Shown: piece by piece, positions 41,812 through 49,184 of the stretch
Layout: each line of letters begins with the position of its first letter
How positions within the stretch are numbered: position 1 is the first letter of the stretch
Source of the DNA: SIG607 sp045537575
GTDB taxonomy: Bacteria > Bacillota > Clostridia > Oscillospirales > Acutalibacteraceae
DNA length: 51,846 nt
Direction of reading: 5' to 3'
Assembly: GCA_045537575.1 (NCBI GenBank)
Contig: JAZSPU010000047.1
Location: 1-51,846 of the forward strand
Program-made: the position numbers and the translations under genes
Notes under the pieces: generated by a model
Databases searched by the model: none
What the model saw: the letters and a program-made list of their open reading frames with translations, nothing else
What the model was told of the DNA's origin: nothing

Positions 41812-42070
41812 CGGAAGTTAGCTCCTTTTTAAGTTTTTCAAAAAGTTCTTCTGGGATGTTTACGCCGAATGTATTTTCAAGACGTTTCTTTTTTACGGCA
41901 AGGCTGAGACAGTCGCTGTTTTTACAAATATATGCTCCGCGTCCGTTCATTTTGCCCGAAAAGTCCAAAACGATATTATTTTCAGGGGTGCGTACCACAC
42001 GGATAAGCTCACCCTTGGCTTTTCTCTCCATACATCCGGTACATTGGCGAAGAGGTACTTTCTTAACCAT
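41804..42070 (-). CDS. rnpM: RNase P modulator RnpM (YlxR, DUF448)
   Basis: 88 residues with the YlxR signature: VPLRQCTGCMERKAKGELIRVVRTP and GRGAYICKNSDCL. The paired Cys residues are typical. In Bacillus the homologue binds RNase P RNA and modulates its activity. It begins 3 bases after nusA ends and sits in the usual nusA-ylxR-ylxQ-infB order. Confidence 0.92.
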   Translation of the reverse strand: MVKKVPLRQCTGCMERKAKGELIRVVRTPENNIVLDFSGKMNGRGAYICKNSDCLSLAVKKKRLENTFGVNIPEELFEKLKKELTSGE

Positions 42071-42073
42071 AGT

Positions 42074-43168
42074 TTATTCCTCAGATGCGCCTTCATAGAA
42101 GCCGCTTTCGGGATGGATGTCTATCTTCCAGCCTGTAAGTCTTGCGGCAAGACGAACGTTCTGACCTTTGTTACCGATTGCAAGGGAAAGCTGAGAATCG
42201 GGAACGGTAACTCTGCAAGCCTTGGGATCTTCGGAAAGAATTTCGCAGGTAATAACTTTAGCAGGGGAGAGAGCTTCGCTGATAAATGCAGCAGGATCAT
42301 CGCTAAACTTGACAATGTCGATTTTTTCACCTGCTAATTCTTCAACGATTTTGTTTACACGGGAACCGTGAGGTCCGATACAAGCGCCGATTGGATCAAT
42401 TTCGCTGTTGCTGCTATATACGGCAATCTTTGTACGGCTGCCTGCCTGACGTGAAATGGATTTAACCTGAATGGTACCGTCGAAAATTTCGGGAACTTCA
42501 GCTTCAAAAAGACGTTTTACAAGATCAGCGTGTGTACGTGAAAGCATTACACGGGGACCTCTTTCGGTCTCTTTAACGTCAACAATATATACTTTAATGT
42601 GGTCGCCTTCCTTAATAACCTCGTCAGGCACCTGTTCGCTCTTGGGTAAGGTGGCTTCTGCGTGGCCGATAAGAATGGTGGCGTTGCCGGTTTTGGGGTC
42701 GATTCTCTGAACGGAAGCGGTAACGATTTCTTTGGTTTTGCTCTGGAACTGAGCCAAGGTCTGACCGCGTTCAACGTCTCTTACACCCTGATGGAAGTTG
42801 TTTCTGGAGTTTTGAGCAACAACTCTGCCGAACTTAGCGGGATCAAGAGGAATATCAACAAAGCCCTGAACCTCGGCATTGGGGTCAAGCTTTACAGCTT
42901 CGCTTACAAGCATCTGGGTAAAGGGATTTTCAATTTCCTCTACAACTTCTTTTCTTGCAACTACGGTGAAAATTTTGTTTTCGGGGTCAATGGTGCATTT
43001 TACAACATCGTTTCCGCCGTAATCTTTACGTGAAGCTACTACTATAGCCTCTGCAATTTTTTCAGCAATAAACTGCTGGGGAATACCTTTTTCTTCCTCC
43101 ATAGCAGCAAGAGCCGCAAAAAATTCCGAATAATCGTTTTCCTTTTTCTTTACAGTTTTTCTAGCCAT
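42074..43168 (-). CDS. nusA: Transcription termination/antitermination factor NusA
   Basis: 364 residues: N-terminal RNA polymerase-binding domain, S1 domain (EIVTASVQRIDPKTGNATILI near 130), KH1 and KH2 domains (SEIDPIGACIGPHGSRVNKIVEELAGEKIDIV and SLAIGNKGQNVRLAARLTGWKIDI). The length is typical of Firmicutes without the C-terminal acidic repeats. It promotes pausing and intrinsic termination. GGAGG lies 11 bases before the ATG; a 4-codon out-of-frame ATG reading overlaps in between. Confidence 0.97.
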   Translation of the reverse strand: MARKTVKKKENDYSEFFAALAAMEEEKGIPQQFIAEKIAEAIVVASRKDYGGNDVVKCTIDPENKIFTVVARKEVVEEIENPFTQMLVSEAVKLDPNAEVQGFVDIPLDPAKFGRVVAQNSRNNFHQGVRDVERGQTLAQFQSKTKEIVTASVQRIDPKTGNATILIGHAEATLPKSEQVPDEVIKEGDHIKVYIVDVKETERGPRVMLSRTHADLVKRLFEAEVPEIFDGTIQVKSISRQAGSRTKIAVYSSNSEIDPIGACIGPHGSRVNKIVEELAGEKIDIVKFSDDPAAFISEALSPAKVITCEILSEDPKACRVTVPDSQLSLAIGNKGQNVRLAARLTGWKIDIHPESGFYEGASEE

Positions 43169-43187
43169 TTTCCATTATACCTCCAAA

Positions 43188-43640
43188 TTAAATATCATCA
43201 TTAAGATAAACCTTGGCAACAGCGCTTTTTTCAAGAGCATATTCGTTTTCCGCGGTTTTGATTATAAGTTTATCATCAAAGGAAATTAGCGTTCCTTTAA
43301 TTTCTTTTGAACCGTCTAAGGCTTTATAAAGCTTTACCGTAATATCTCTGCCCTGCATTTTAATAAAATGCTCAGCTCTTGTAAGCTCTCGTTCGATACC
43401 GGGTGAGGAAACCTCCATACAGTAGGAACGGTCAATAGGGTCAGCCTCGTCGATAATAGGGTCAATTGCGTGGGATACGTTTACACAGTCGTCGATTGAT
43501 ACGCCATCTTCCTTGTCGATAAAGATGCGTAAAAACCAGTCTGCGCCTTCCTTTACAAAGCGTACGTCCCAAAGGGATACACCTTGCGCTTCAACAGTAT
43601 CTTTGATAAGCGCGGTTACTGTTTCTGCTATGTTAGCCAA
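43188..43640 (-). CDS. rimP: Ribosome maturation factor RimP
   Basis: 150 residues: NIAETVTALIKDTVEAQGVSLWDVRFVKEG, LRIFIDKEDGVSIDDCVNVSHAIDPIIDE, and YCMEVSSPGIERELTRAEHF are family motifs. It assists 30S assembly. The likely start is TTG at 43640, 8 bases after AAGGAG; a GTG at 43649 overlaps that site. First gene of the nusA-infB operon. Confidence 0.95.
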   Translation of the reverse strand: MANIAETVTALIKDTVEAQGVSLWDVRFVKEGADWFLRIFIDKEDGVSIDDCVNVSHAIDPIIDEADPIDRSYCMEVSSPGIERELTRAEHFIKMQGRDITVKLYKALDGSKEIKGTLISFDDKLIIKTAENEYALEKSAVAKVYLNDDI

Positions 43641-43670
43641 ATTTATCACTCCTTAAATAGCGAAAGAAAA

Positions 43671-43692
43671 GTGAGCGGTTTTATCCGCTCAC
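43671..43692 (-). terminator. Terminator-like hairpin in the rimP-nusA leader
   Basis: Minus strand GTGAGCGG-ATAAAA-CCGCTCAC followed by TTTTCTTT, lying between the promoter at 43720-43748 and the rimP start. It looks like a leader attenuator of the nusA operon. Confidence 0.75.
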
Positions 43693-43719
43693 TCAACATT
43701 CCTTTATCCAACTGTCGTT

Positions 43720-43748
43720 AGTATAACACATTTTTATTAAAAAATCAA
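43720..43748 (-). promoter_or_regulatory. rimP-nusA-infB operon promoter
   Basis: Minus strand TTGATT (43743-43748), 17-base spacer, TATACT (43720-43725). It overlaps the 3' end region of spoVT, about 80 bases before rimP. Confidence 0.8.
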
Positions 43749-43755
43749 GACTTTT

Positions 43756-44292
43756 TTATTCTTCCATCTGTTTGCCTAAAAACTGTGCGGCAACACGCAC
43801 TAAATTCTTGTCGCTGTCGGTGGGAATTTTCCCGTCACCGTCATTTATAAGAATAACCGAGCCCACTAAATCTCCCGCTGTTATTATGGGACAGGCAAAG
43901 GCAACGGTAAAGTCGGCTCCGTCAAGGGCGTATTCCTTTTTTTCGCCCTCTAAAACGTATTCTTTTCGGTTTTCCATAAATTCTTCTAAGGTAGGGGAAA
44001 CCGACTTTTCGAAAACCTCCTTTTTGGGAATTCCTGCAGCCGCTACACAACTGTCTCTGTCGCAAATCAGCACAGGAAGAGTAGAGCAGCGTATAATCGC
44101 CTGAGCAAAGCTTTCAGCAAATTCACTCAGCTCCCCAACCGGCGAATACTTCTTAAAAATAACCTCCCCACCCGCACCGGTAAATATTTCCAATGGATCT
44201 CCTTCACGAATTCTCATTGTTCTTCTGATTTCCTTCGGTATAACCACACGACCAAGGTCGTCGATTCTTCTCACAATACCTGTTGCTTTCAT
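43756..44292 (-). CDS. spoVT: Stage V sporulation transcription regulator SpoVT
   Basis: 178 residues, the Bacillus SpoVT length. The N-terminal AbrB-type DNA-binding domain reads MKATGIVRRIDDLGRVVIPK, then RTMRIREGDPLEIFT; the C-terminal GAF-like domain follows (LPVLICDRDSCVAAAGI, FTVAFACPIITAGDLVGSVILI). SpoVT tunes forespore genes in spore formers. AAGGAG lies 9 bases before the ATG at 44292. The reading frame stays open upstream for another 130 codons into an unrelated ORF. A SigG/SigF-like promoter lies 38 bases upstream within the repeated block. Confidence 0.93.
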   Translation of the reverse strand: MKATGIVRRIDDLGRVVIPKEIRRTMRIREGDPLEIFTGAGGEVIFKKYSPVGELSEFAESFAQAIIRCSTLPVLICDRDSCVAAAGIPKKEVFEKSVSPTLEEFMENRKEYVLEGEKKEYALDGADFTVAFACPIITAGDLVGSVILINDGDGKIPTDSDKNLVRVAAQFLGKQMEE

Positions 44293-44362
44293 ATATAAAA
44301 ACTCCTTTTCACTATTTAATGGTGTGGAGTTAGTATGTGGAATATTGCCATTATTATACTCA
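44279..44362. repeat. Direct repeat, left copy (spoVT promoter to first codons)
   Basis: 84 bases match 51739-51824 with two substitutions and one 2-base indel. The block covers the first codons of spoVT, its ribosome-binding site and a forespore-type promoter. It borders the 7.4 kb cassette on the left; sequence diverges right after position 44362. Confidence 0.93.
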
Positions 44363-44682
44363 TTTGATACAATTCTCAGGATTTCTTTAACGGTCTGTGC
44401 GAGCTCTTCTTCACGCCACATTCGGTTTATAGTGCATCCTAATTGTTTGATGTCAAAGTCACTTCGCCGATTTTGAATTTGCTGTATCGGAACATCATAC
44501 ATTTCGGAAATAAATGAGTCAGAAGCTTTCTCAAAAAGTTTTTCTAATTGGCTTTTGCTCATCCGAAAGAAATCTGCCGGAAAATTAGAAATCGTTACAT
44601 GATGAAAGCCCCGTTTTTTCAATTCATCTTTAATCCATTTTCCTTCTTTTCCTGAATAATCATAGTATTCTTCTTTATACAT
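44293..44682 (-). CDS. In-frame upstream ORF fused to spoVT (unknown function)
   Basis: From the ATG at 44682 (GTAGGA site) 130 codons run without a stop straight into spoVT, so translation would give a 308-residue fusion. The extra part is hydrophilic and helical (EGKWIKDELKKRGFHHVTI, FRMSKSQLEKLFEKASDSF, REEELAQTVKEILRIV). I recognise no family. The last 24 or so codons coincide with the duplicated block, which could be a regulatory sequence that happens to be open. It might be a real N-terminal extension, a separate gene that lost its stop, or a by-product of the insertion. Confidence 0.5.
44331..44359 (-). promoter_or_regulatory. SigG/SigF-like promoter of spoVT
   Basis: Minus strand GTATA (44355-44359), 17-base spacer, CATACTA (44331-44337), matching forespore sigma factor preferences; spoVT is SigG-dependent in Bacillus. 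A TATAAT overlapping the -35 region could also serve sigma-A. The same elements recur at 51793-51821. Confidence 0.6.
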
Positions 44683-44813
44683 AGCTATCCTACCTTTATT
44701 TTGCCCTTCATAATATAAACACAACTGAAAAATTCAAAATATAGTCGCTTTTAAAAAATTTTTCAAATTATATTTTTCCACGTTAACAATTATATATGAT
44801 TCATATCCCAATG

Positions 44814-44867
44814 TCATCGGCAAAGAATCGTCTTTTTATAGGCAAAATATAGGCATAGAATAGGCAT
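44814..44867 (-). CDS. Possible 17-codon leader-type ORF
   Basis: ATG at 44867 opens 17 codons (MPILCLYFAYKKTILCR) ending at 44814, with a perfect AGGAGG 7 bases upstream. The site lies in one arm of a hairpin (44875-44910), so it is hidden when that hairpin forms. The ORF is made largely of the 11-base repeats at 44838-44870. It could be a leader peptide or chance. Confidence 0.35.
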   Translation of the reverse strand: MPILCLYFAYKKTILCR

Positions 44868-44870
44868 AAC
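44838..44870. repeat. Three 11-base direct repeats (ATAGGCA core)
   Basis: ATAGGCA starts at 44838, 44849 and 44860, exactly 11 bases apart, so the cores lie on one face of the helix. This is the spacing of protein-binding iterons or operator repeats. Confidence 0.85.
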
Positions 44871-44874
44871 AAAA

Positions 44875-44919
44875 CCTCCTATGATGGTTCTTTATTTCTA
44901 CCATAGGAGGCGCTTTTTT
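44875..44919. terminator. Hairpin terminator at the end of the purine/DAP operon
   Basis: CCTCCTATG (44875-44883) pairs with CATAGGAGG (44902-44910). On the plus strand a CGCTTTTTT run follows; on the minus strand TTTTG follows. It closes the ddh transcript about 75 bases after its stop, or stops transcription entering from the left. Confidence 0.75.
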
Positions 44920-44985
44920 ACTATTGTCCATTAGTACTGGACTTGTTCACTAAATGAAGTGCCTTCTGCTTGCTGTTTATTCTCC

Positions 44986-45969
44986 TTATAGCATGGACCT
45001 AATCAATTCTGAGTAACTCTTTTCACTCAAATATTTAGGTGCGATATCAAAAGCCGTCATACAACCGCTTTCACCTTTTTCATACAATCTCCACGCCGCT
45101 CTTGCATACGCCGTGAGGACGGAAGCGGTAAATTCAGGATTTGAGTCCAGTTTCAAACTGTATTCGATAATGTGCTGGTTCTCTCCATTCAATCCGGTTC
45201 TTCCACTTCGAATGACAAAGCCGCCGTGAGGAATACCGCTATGATTTCTTCTCATCTCCTCTTCGGTGATAAAGTGAACCGTTGTATCGTAATCTGCAAA
45301 ATAGTTCGGCATCGTTACAATTTCGTTTTTAATTTTTGTCAAATCAGCGCCTTCCTCAGCCACAACAAAGCACTCTCTTATGTGCTTTTCTCTTGTAGCT
45401 AATCCAGGGGCTTCTCCGCTCCGTACAGTTGCCAGCGCAGACTCTACCGGGATTGTATACTGCTTGGCATCAAGGACACCCGGAATTCTACGGATAGCAT
45501 CGGAATGCCCTTGACTCACGCCTTTCCCCCAAAACGTATAGTCCTTCCCGTTTGGTAGGATTGCCGATGCATACATTCTGTTAATCGAAAACATACCGGG
45601 ATCCCAACCGACAGATATAACGGCAACCTTTTCAGAGCTCATTGCTGCTCGGTTTACATTTTCAAAATGCTCGGGAATCCTTGCATGGTTGTCAAAGCTA
45701 TCGACAACATTAAAGTGTTTTGCTAAATCAGGTGTTTGTCTCGGAAGATCTGTAGCGCTTCCGCCGCAAATAATCATCACGTCAATTTTGTCCGTCCATT
45801 CCAAAACGCTATCGGCTCTGACAATCGGAACACCAACAGAATTTGTTTTTATCGTCGAAGGATCCCGTCGTGTAAATATAACGACGAGCTCCATATCACT
45901 TGCCGCATTTACAGCAAGCTCCACTCCTTTTGCAAGATTTCCATATCCATAAATACCAATTCGAATCAT
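44986..45969 (-). CDS. ddh: meso-Diaminopimelate D-dehydrogenase
   Basis: 327 residues. N-terminal Rossmann fold MIRIGIYGYGNLAKGVELA, FTRRDPSTIKT, then the conserved CGGSATDLPRQTPDL and SVGWDPGMFSINRMYASAILP; substrate residues in FWGKGVSQGHSDAIRRIPGV. The enzyme aminates L-2-amino-6-oxopimelate with ammonium and NADPH to meso-DAP in one step, feeding lysine and cell wall synthesis. The ATG at 45969 has AAAGGAG 8 bases upstream; a longer frame into purF has no site. Last gene of the five-gene operon, 19 bases after the purF stop. Confidence 0.95.
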   Translation of the reverse strand: MIRIGIYGYGNLAKGVELAVNAASDMELVVIFTRRDPSTIKTNSVGVPIVRADSVLEWTDKIDVMIICGGSATDLPRQTPDLAKHFNVVDSFDNHARIPEHFENVNRAAMSSEKVAVISVGWDPGMFSINRMYASAILPNGKDYTFWGKGVSQGHSDAIRRIPGVLDAKQYTIPVESALATVRSGEAPGLATREKHIRECFVVAEEGADLTKIKNEIVTMPNYFADYDTTVHFITEEEMRRNHSGIPHGGFVIRSGRTGLNGENQHIIEYSLKLDSNPEFTASVLTAYARAAWRLYEKGESGCMTAFDIAPKYLSEKSYSELIRSML

Positions 45970-45988
45970 ATTATTATCTCCTTTCTCA

Positions 45989-47410
45989 TCATTCTTCGCC
46001 TGTCCAACAATAAGTGCAAATCTTATCACGCTCAAGACCAATCGCCTCAAGAATTCCATCTAAGCTCTGATAGCCGAGAGAGTCAAACCCCATTTCTTCA
46101 CAAATAGTTTGAAGTAAACACTTTCCACGTTCGGTTTTTGCGTCGGCATATTCGGCGATATGCTCTTTTCCTTCTTCTCCTTCTTTTTGCTGTATTATTC
46201 TTCGGGCAATCAGTTCCATCTCCGAATTGCTACGAGAAAAATTCAAATATTTGCAAGAGAACATTATCGGAGGACAAGCAGAGCGCATATGAACCTCTTT
46301 TGCGCCGGATTGATAAAGGAAATCTACTGTTTCACGAAGCTGGGTTCCACGAACGATGGAATCATCCACCAACAGCAACTTCTTTCCGTTTATTATTTCC
46401 GGAACAGGAATCTGTTTCATTTCCGCAATAAGATTTCGCATTTCTTGGTTGGAAGGTGTGAATGAACGTGCCCAAGTCGGTGTGTATTTTATAAAGGGGC
46501 GCGCAAACGGCTTCTGAGACACATTGGAAAAACCTATTGCATGTGGTACACCCGAGTCCGGAACTCCCGCAACATAATCCACATCGGGAATTCCATTCTG
46601 TAAAACTTCGTCACGCGCCATAATTTCTCCGTTTTTACAACGCATTACCTCAACATTGACCCCCTCATAGTTGGAGTTGGGATACCCGTAGTACGTCCAC
46701 ATAAATGCACAAATCTTCATCTTATCTCCGGGCTTTGATAACTGTTCGATTCCATCAGCAGTAACTTTTATGATTTCGCCGGGGCCAAGATTATAATACA
46801 TACTGTATCCAAGCTTTTGAAATGCAAAGGATTCAATACACGCACAATATCCCGTTTCCTTTTTTCCGATTTCAACAGGAAGTCTGCCAACCGTATCACG
46901 AGCAACAATAAGGCAATCGGGCTTCATCAAAAGGAGCGTGCACGACCCATCGATTACCTCCCTTGCATAGCGAATACCGTCAATAATATTATCGCATTGA
47001 TTAATCAAACCAGCGATCAGCTCGGTAGAATTAACCTTTCCGGAGGACATTGCCATAAACTGATGACCCACACCGGAGAAGGTCTTTTCCACCAATTCTT
47101 CTGCATTGTTGATAATCCCAACAGTCACAATTGCAAAAAGACCAAGATGACTGCGTACCATCAGTGGCTGGGGGTCGGAATCTGAGATACATCCGATGCC
47201 GACTGTTCCACTCATTTTTTCCAAGTCACCCTCAAATTTTGTACGAAACGGTGTACTCTCAATGCTATGAATCTGACGCTGATATCCCTTGTCCTTATCA
47301 TAGAAGAGCATTCCGCCTCGTTTAGTCCCTAAATGAGAATGATAGTCTGTGCCAAAGAATACGTCATATTTACAGTTTTCTGTTGATATTGCTCCAAAAA
47401 ATCCACCCAT
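45989..47410 (-). CDS. purF: PurF-like amidophosphoribosyltransferase lacking the N-terminal catalytic Cys
   Basis: 473 residues. The N-terminal Ntn glutaminase-like domain begins MGGFFGAIST where PurF normally has MCGI-type starts, so the Cys nucleophile is replaced by Gly. RRGGM-like and SSGKVNSTEL regions are kept. The phosphoribosyltransferase half is intact: PRPP loop KLLLVDDSIVRGTQLRETV, YVAGVPDSGVPHAIGF, and ACPPIMFSCKY. It should form phosphoribosylamine from PRPP with ammonia rather than glutamine. AAAGGAACAGG precedes the ATG; no upstream in-frame Cys start exists. Similar Cys-less PurF copies occur in gut anaerobes. Confidence 0.88.
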   Translation of the reverse strand: MGGFFGAISTENCKYDVFFGTDYHSHLGTKRGGMLFYDKDKGYQRQIHSIESTPFRTKFEGDLEKMSGTVGIGCISDSDPQPLMVRSHLGLFAIVTVGIINNAEELVEKTFSGVGHQFMAMSSGKVNSTELIAGLINQCDNIIDGIRYAREVIDGSCTLLLMKPDCLIVARDTVGRLPVEIGKKETGYCACIESFAFQKLGYSMYYNLGPGEIIKVTADGIEQLSKPGDKMKICAFMWTYYGYPNSNYEGVNVEVMRCKNGEIMARDEVLQNGIPDVDYVAGVPDSGVPHAIGFSNVSQKPFARPFIKYTPTWARSFTPSNQEMRNLIAEMKQIPVPEIINGKKLLLVDDSIVRGTQLRETVDFLYQSGAKEVHMRSACPPIMFSCKYLNFSRSNSEMELIARRIIQQKEGEEGKEHIAEYADAKTERGKCLLQTICEEMGFDSLGYQSLDGILEAIGLERDKICTYCWTGEE

Positions 47411-47438
47411 ATAAACCTGTTCCTTTCTTGAAAATAAT

Positions 47439-47469
47439 AACGCAGGGGTGGCATGACCTCCCCTGCGTT
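47439..47469. repeat. Intercistronic hairpin between purC and purF
   Basis: AACGCAGGGG (47439-47448) pairs with CCCCTGCGTT (47460-47469), loop of 11 bases. On the operon strand it is followed by ATTATTTTC, too weak for a good terminator, so it may act as a partial terminator or an RNA processing/stability element. Confidence 0.8.
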
Positions 47470-47477
47470 TAAGGCGA

Positions 47478-48167
47478 TTATGCGAAGAACAGCTTGTTGA
47501 GCGTCATAGGATCAATATATTCACCGTCCTTATATACACGCATATTTCCAGAGGCGATCTCATCAATCAACATCACATTGCCCTGTGCATCATAACCGAA
47601 TTCAAATTTAATATCGTAAAGGTCAAGACCTTTTGCTTTCAAGTCGTCAGCAACAATCTTTGTAATAGCCTGAGTCTGAGCCTTGAGAGAATCGTACTGC
47701 TCGGCTGTCATAACACCCAAGTCTACAAGACCATCTTTCGTAACAAGAGGATCCCCCTTGGCATCATTCTTAAATGTAGTTTCGACATAAGCAGGAAGAT
47801 TTTGTCCCTCAGTGCAATAATCGGAGTAGCGACGATAGAAGGATCCAACTGCTTTATAACGGCAAATAACTTCTAAGCCCTTACCAAACACTTTTGCAGG
47901 AAGAACCTCCATCGTGGTATCGTCAAGGTTTGCAGAAACATAGTGTGTGCGAATACCTGCAGCATTGATCTTCTCAAAGAAATAGATAGACATACGCAGG
48001 TTCACATCTCCAACACCTTCAATGGTCAAGCCAACGCTGTTCTCACCGGGATCAAATACACCGTCTTTGCCGGTGCAGTCATCCTTGAAAAGCAGTAAGC
48101 AGTTGCCATTGGGAAGCTCGTAAACATTCTTGGTTTTTCCCGTATATAAAAGTTTCAAATTTTCCAT
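47478..48167 (-). CDS. purC: SAICAR synthetase
   Basis: 229 residues. PurC signatures: LYTGKTKNVYEL, LLFKDDCTGKDGVFDPGE, VICRYKAVGSFYRRYS, the DPLVTKDG segment, LYDIKFEFGYD and MLIDEIASGNMRVYKDG. It ligates aspartate to CAIR in purine synthesis. The start has AAAGAGG 9 bases upstream. Sits between the GMP synthetase and the PurF-like genes. Confidence 0.95.
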   Translation of the reverse strand: MENLKLLYTGKTKNVYELPNGNCLLLFKDDCTGKDGVFDPGENSVGLTIEGVGDVNLRMSIYFFEKINAAGIRTHYVSANLDDTTMEVLPAKVFGKGLEVICRYKAVGSFYRRYSDYCTEGQNLPAYVETTFKNDAKGDPLVTKDGLVDLGVMTAEQYDSLKAQTQAITKIVADDLKAKGLDLYDIKFEFGYDAQGNVMLIDEIASGNMRVYKDGEYIDPMTLNKLFFA

Positions 48168-48191
48168 ATTGTAATACCTCTTTCTTAAACT

Positions 48192-49172
48192 TTACTCGAA
48201 TTCTATGGTTCCAACCGGTTTGGGCGTGACATCAACCATTACACGGTTGATACCTTCTACTTCGTGAGTAATACGGTCGGTAATATGATGAATCAGCGGA
48301 TACGGAATTTCTTCTATGGTAGCTGTCATAGCATCGGTCGTATTAACCGCACGAATGATAGCAGCCCACCCTTCGTAACGCTTGCCATCTTTTACACCGA
48401 CACTCTTAAAATCGGGAACAGCGATAAAATACTGCCATACCTTACCGGCAAGACCATTCTTATCAAATTCTTCACGCAAAATCGCATCGGCTTCACGGAG
48501 AGCGTGAAGTCTGTCACGGGTAATAGCACCAAGGCAACGAACGCCAAGTCCAGGACCGGGGAACGGCTGACGATAGACCATATCGTGAGGAAGACCGAGT
48601 GCTTCTCCGACCACACGGACCTCATCCTTGAAGAGCAATTTTACAGGCTCGACAAGCTCGAACTGCATATCCTCGGGAAGACCGCCAACGTTGTGATGCG
48701 CCTTAACACCGTCGCTTTCCAGAATATCGGGATAGATGGTGCCTTGCGCAAGGAAGGAGATGCCTTCCAATTTGGAGGCTTCCTCATCAAATACCTTGAT
48801 AAACTCACCGCCGATGATCTTGCGCTTCTTTTCAGGTTCGCTGACACCGGCAAGCAGATCAAGAAAGCGGTCGGTGGCATCTACATAGATTAGGTTGGCA
48901 CCCAATTCTCTGCCAAACACCTCGATAACCTGTTCGGACTCGCCTTTGCGCATAAGTCCGTGGTTGACGTGAACACAGGTGAGTTGCTTGCCGATTGCTT
49001 TAATGAGCAGTGCGGCTACTACAGAAGAATCTACGCCGCCGGAAAGGGCAAGCAATACCTTCTTATCGCCGACCTGTTCTCTGATTTCTTTTACTTGTTC
49101 TTCTATGAACGCTTTTGCAAGTGCTTTTGTTGTAATACGCTCCATTGTTTCGGGGCGAACAATTTTTTCCAT
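48192..49172 (-). CDS. guaA: GMP synthetase, ATP-pyrophosphatase subunit only
   Basis: 326 residues. It contains the PP-loop LLALSGGVDSSVVAALL near 45, HVNHGLMRKGES, AQGTIYPDILES, HHNVGGLP, the RQPFPGPGLGVRCLG segment and the C-terminal dimerisation domain ending TPKPVGTIEFE. The roughly 190-residue glutaminase domain that precedes these in ordinary bacterial GuaA (about 515 residues) is absent, and no separate glutaminase ORF is next to it. It would aminate XMP with free ammonia or need a partner encoded elsewhere. Archaea use a split form. AAGGAGG site; 12 bases after the CofE-like stop. Confidence 0.93.
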   Translation of the reverse strand: MEKIVRPETMERITTKALAKAFIEEQVKEIREQVGDKKVLLALSGGVDSSVVAALLIKAIGKQLTCVHVNHGLMRKGESEQVIEVFGRELGANLIYVDATDRFLDLLAGVSEPEKKRKIIGGEFIKVFDEEASKLEGISFLAQGTIYPDILESDGVKAHHNVGGLPEDMQFELVEPVKLLFKDEVRVVGEALGLPHDMVYRQPFPGPGLGVRCLGAITRDRLHALREADAILREEFDKNGLAGKVWQYFIAVPDFKSVGVKDGKRYEGWAAIIRAVNTTDAMTATIEEIPYPLIHHITDRITHEVEGINRVMVDVTPKPVGTIEFE

Positions 49173-49184
49173 ATCTACTCCTCC

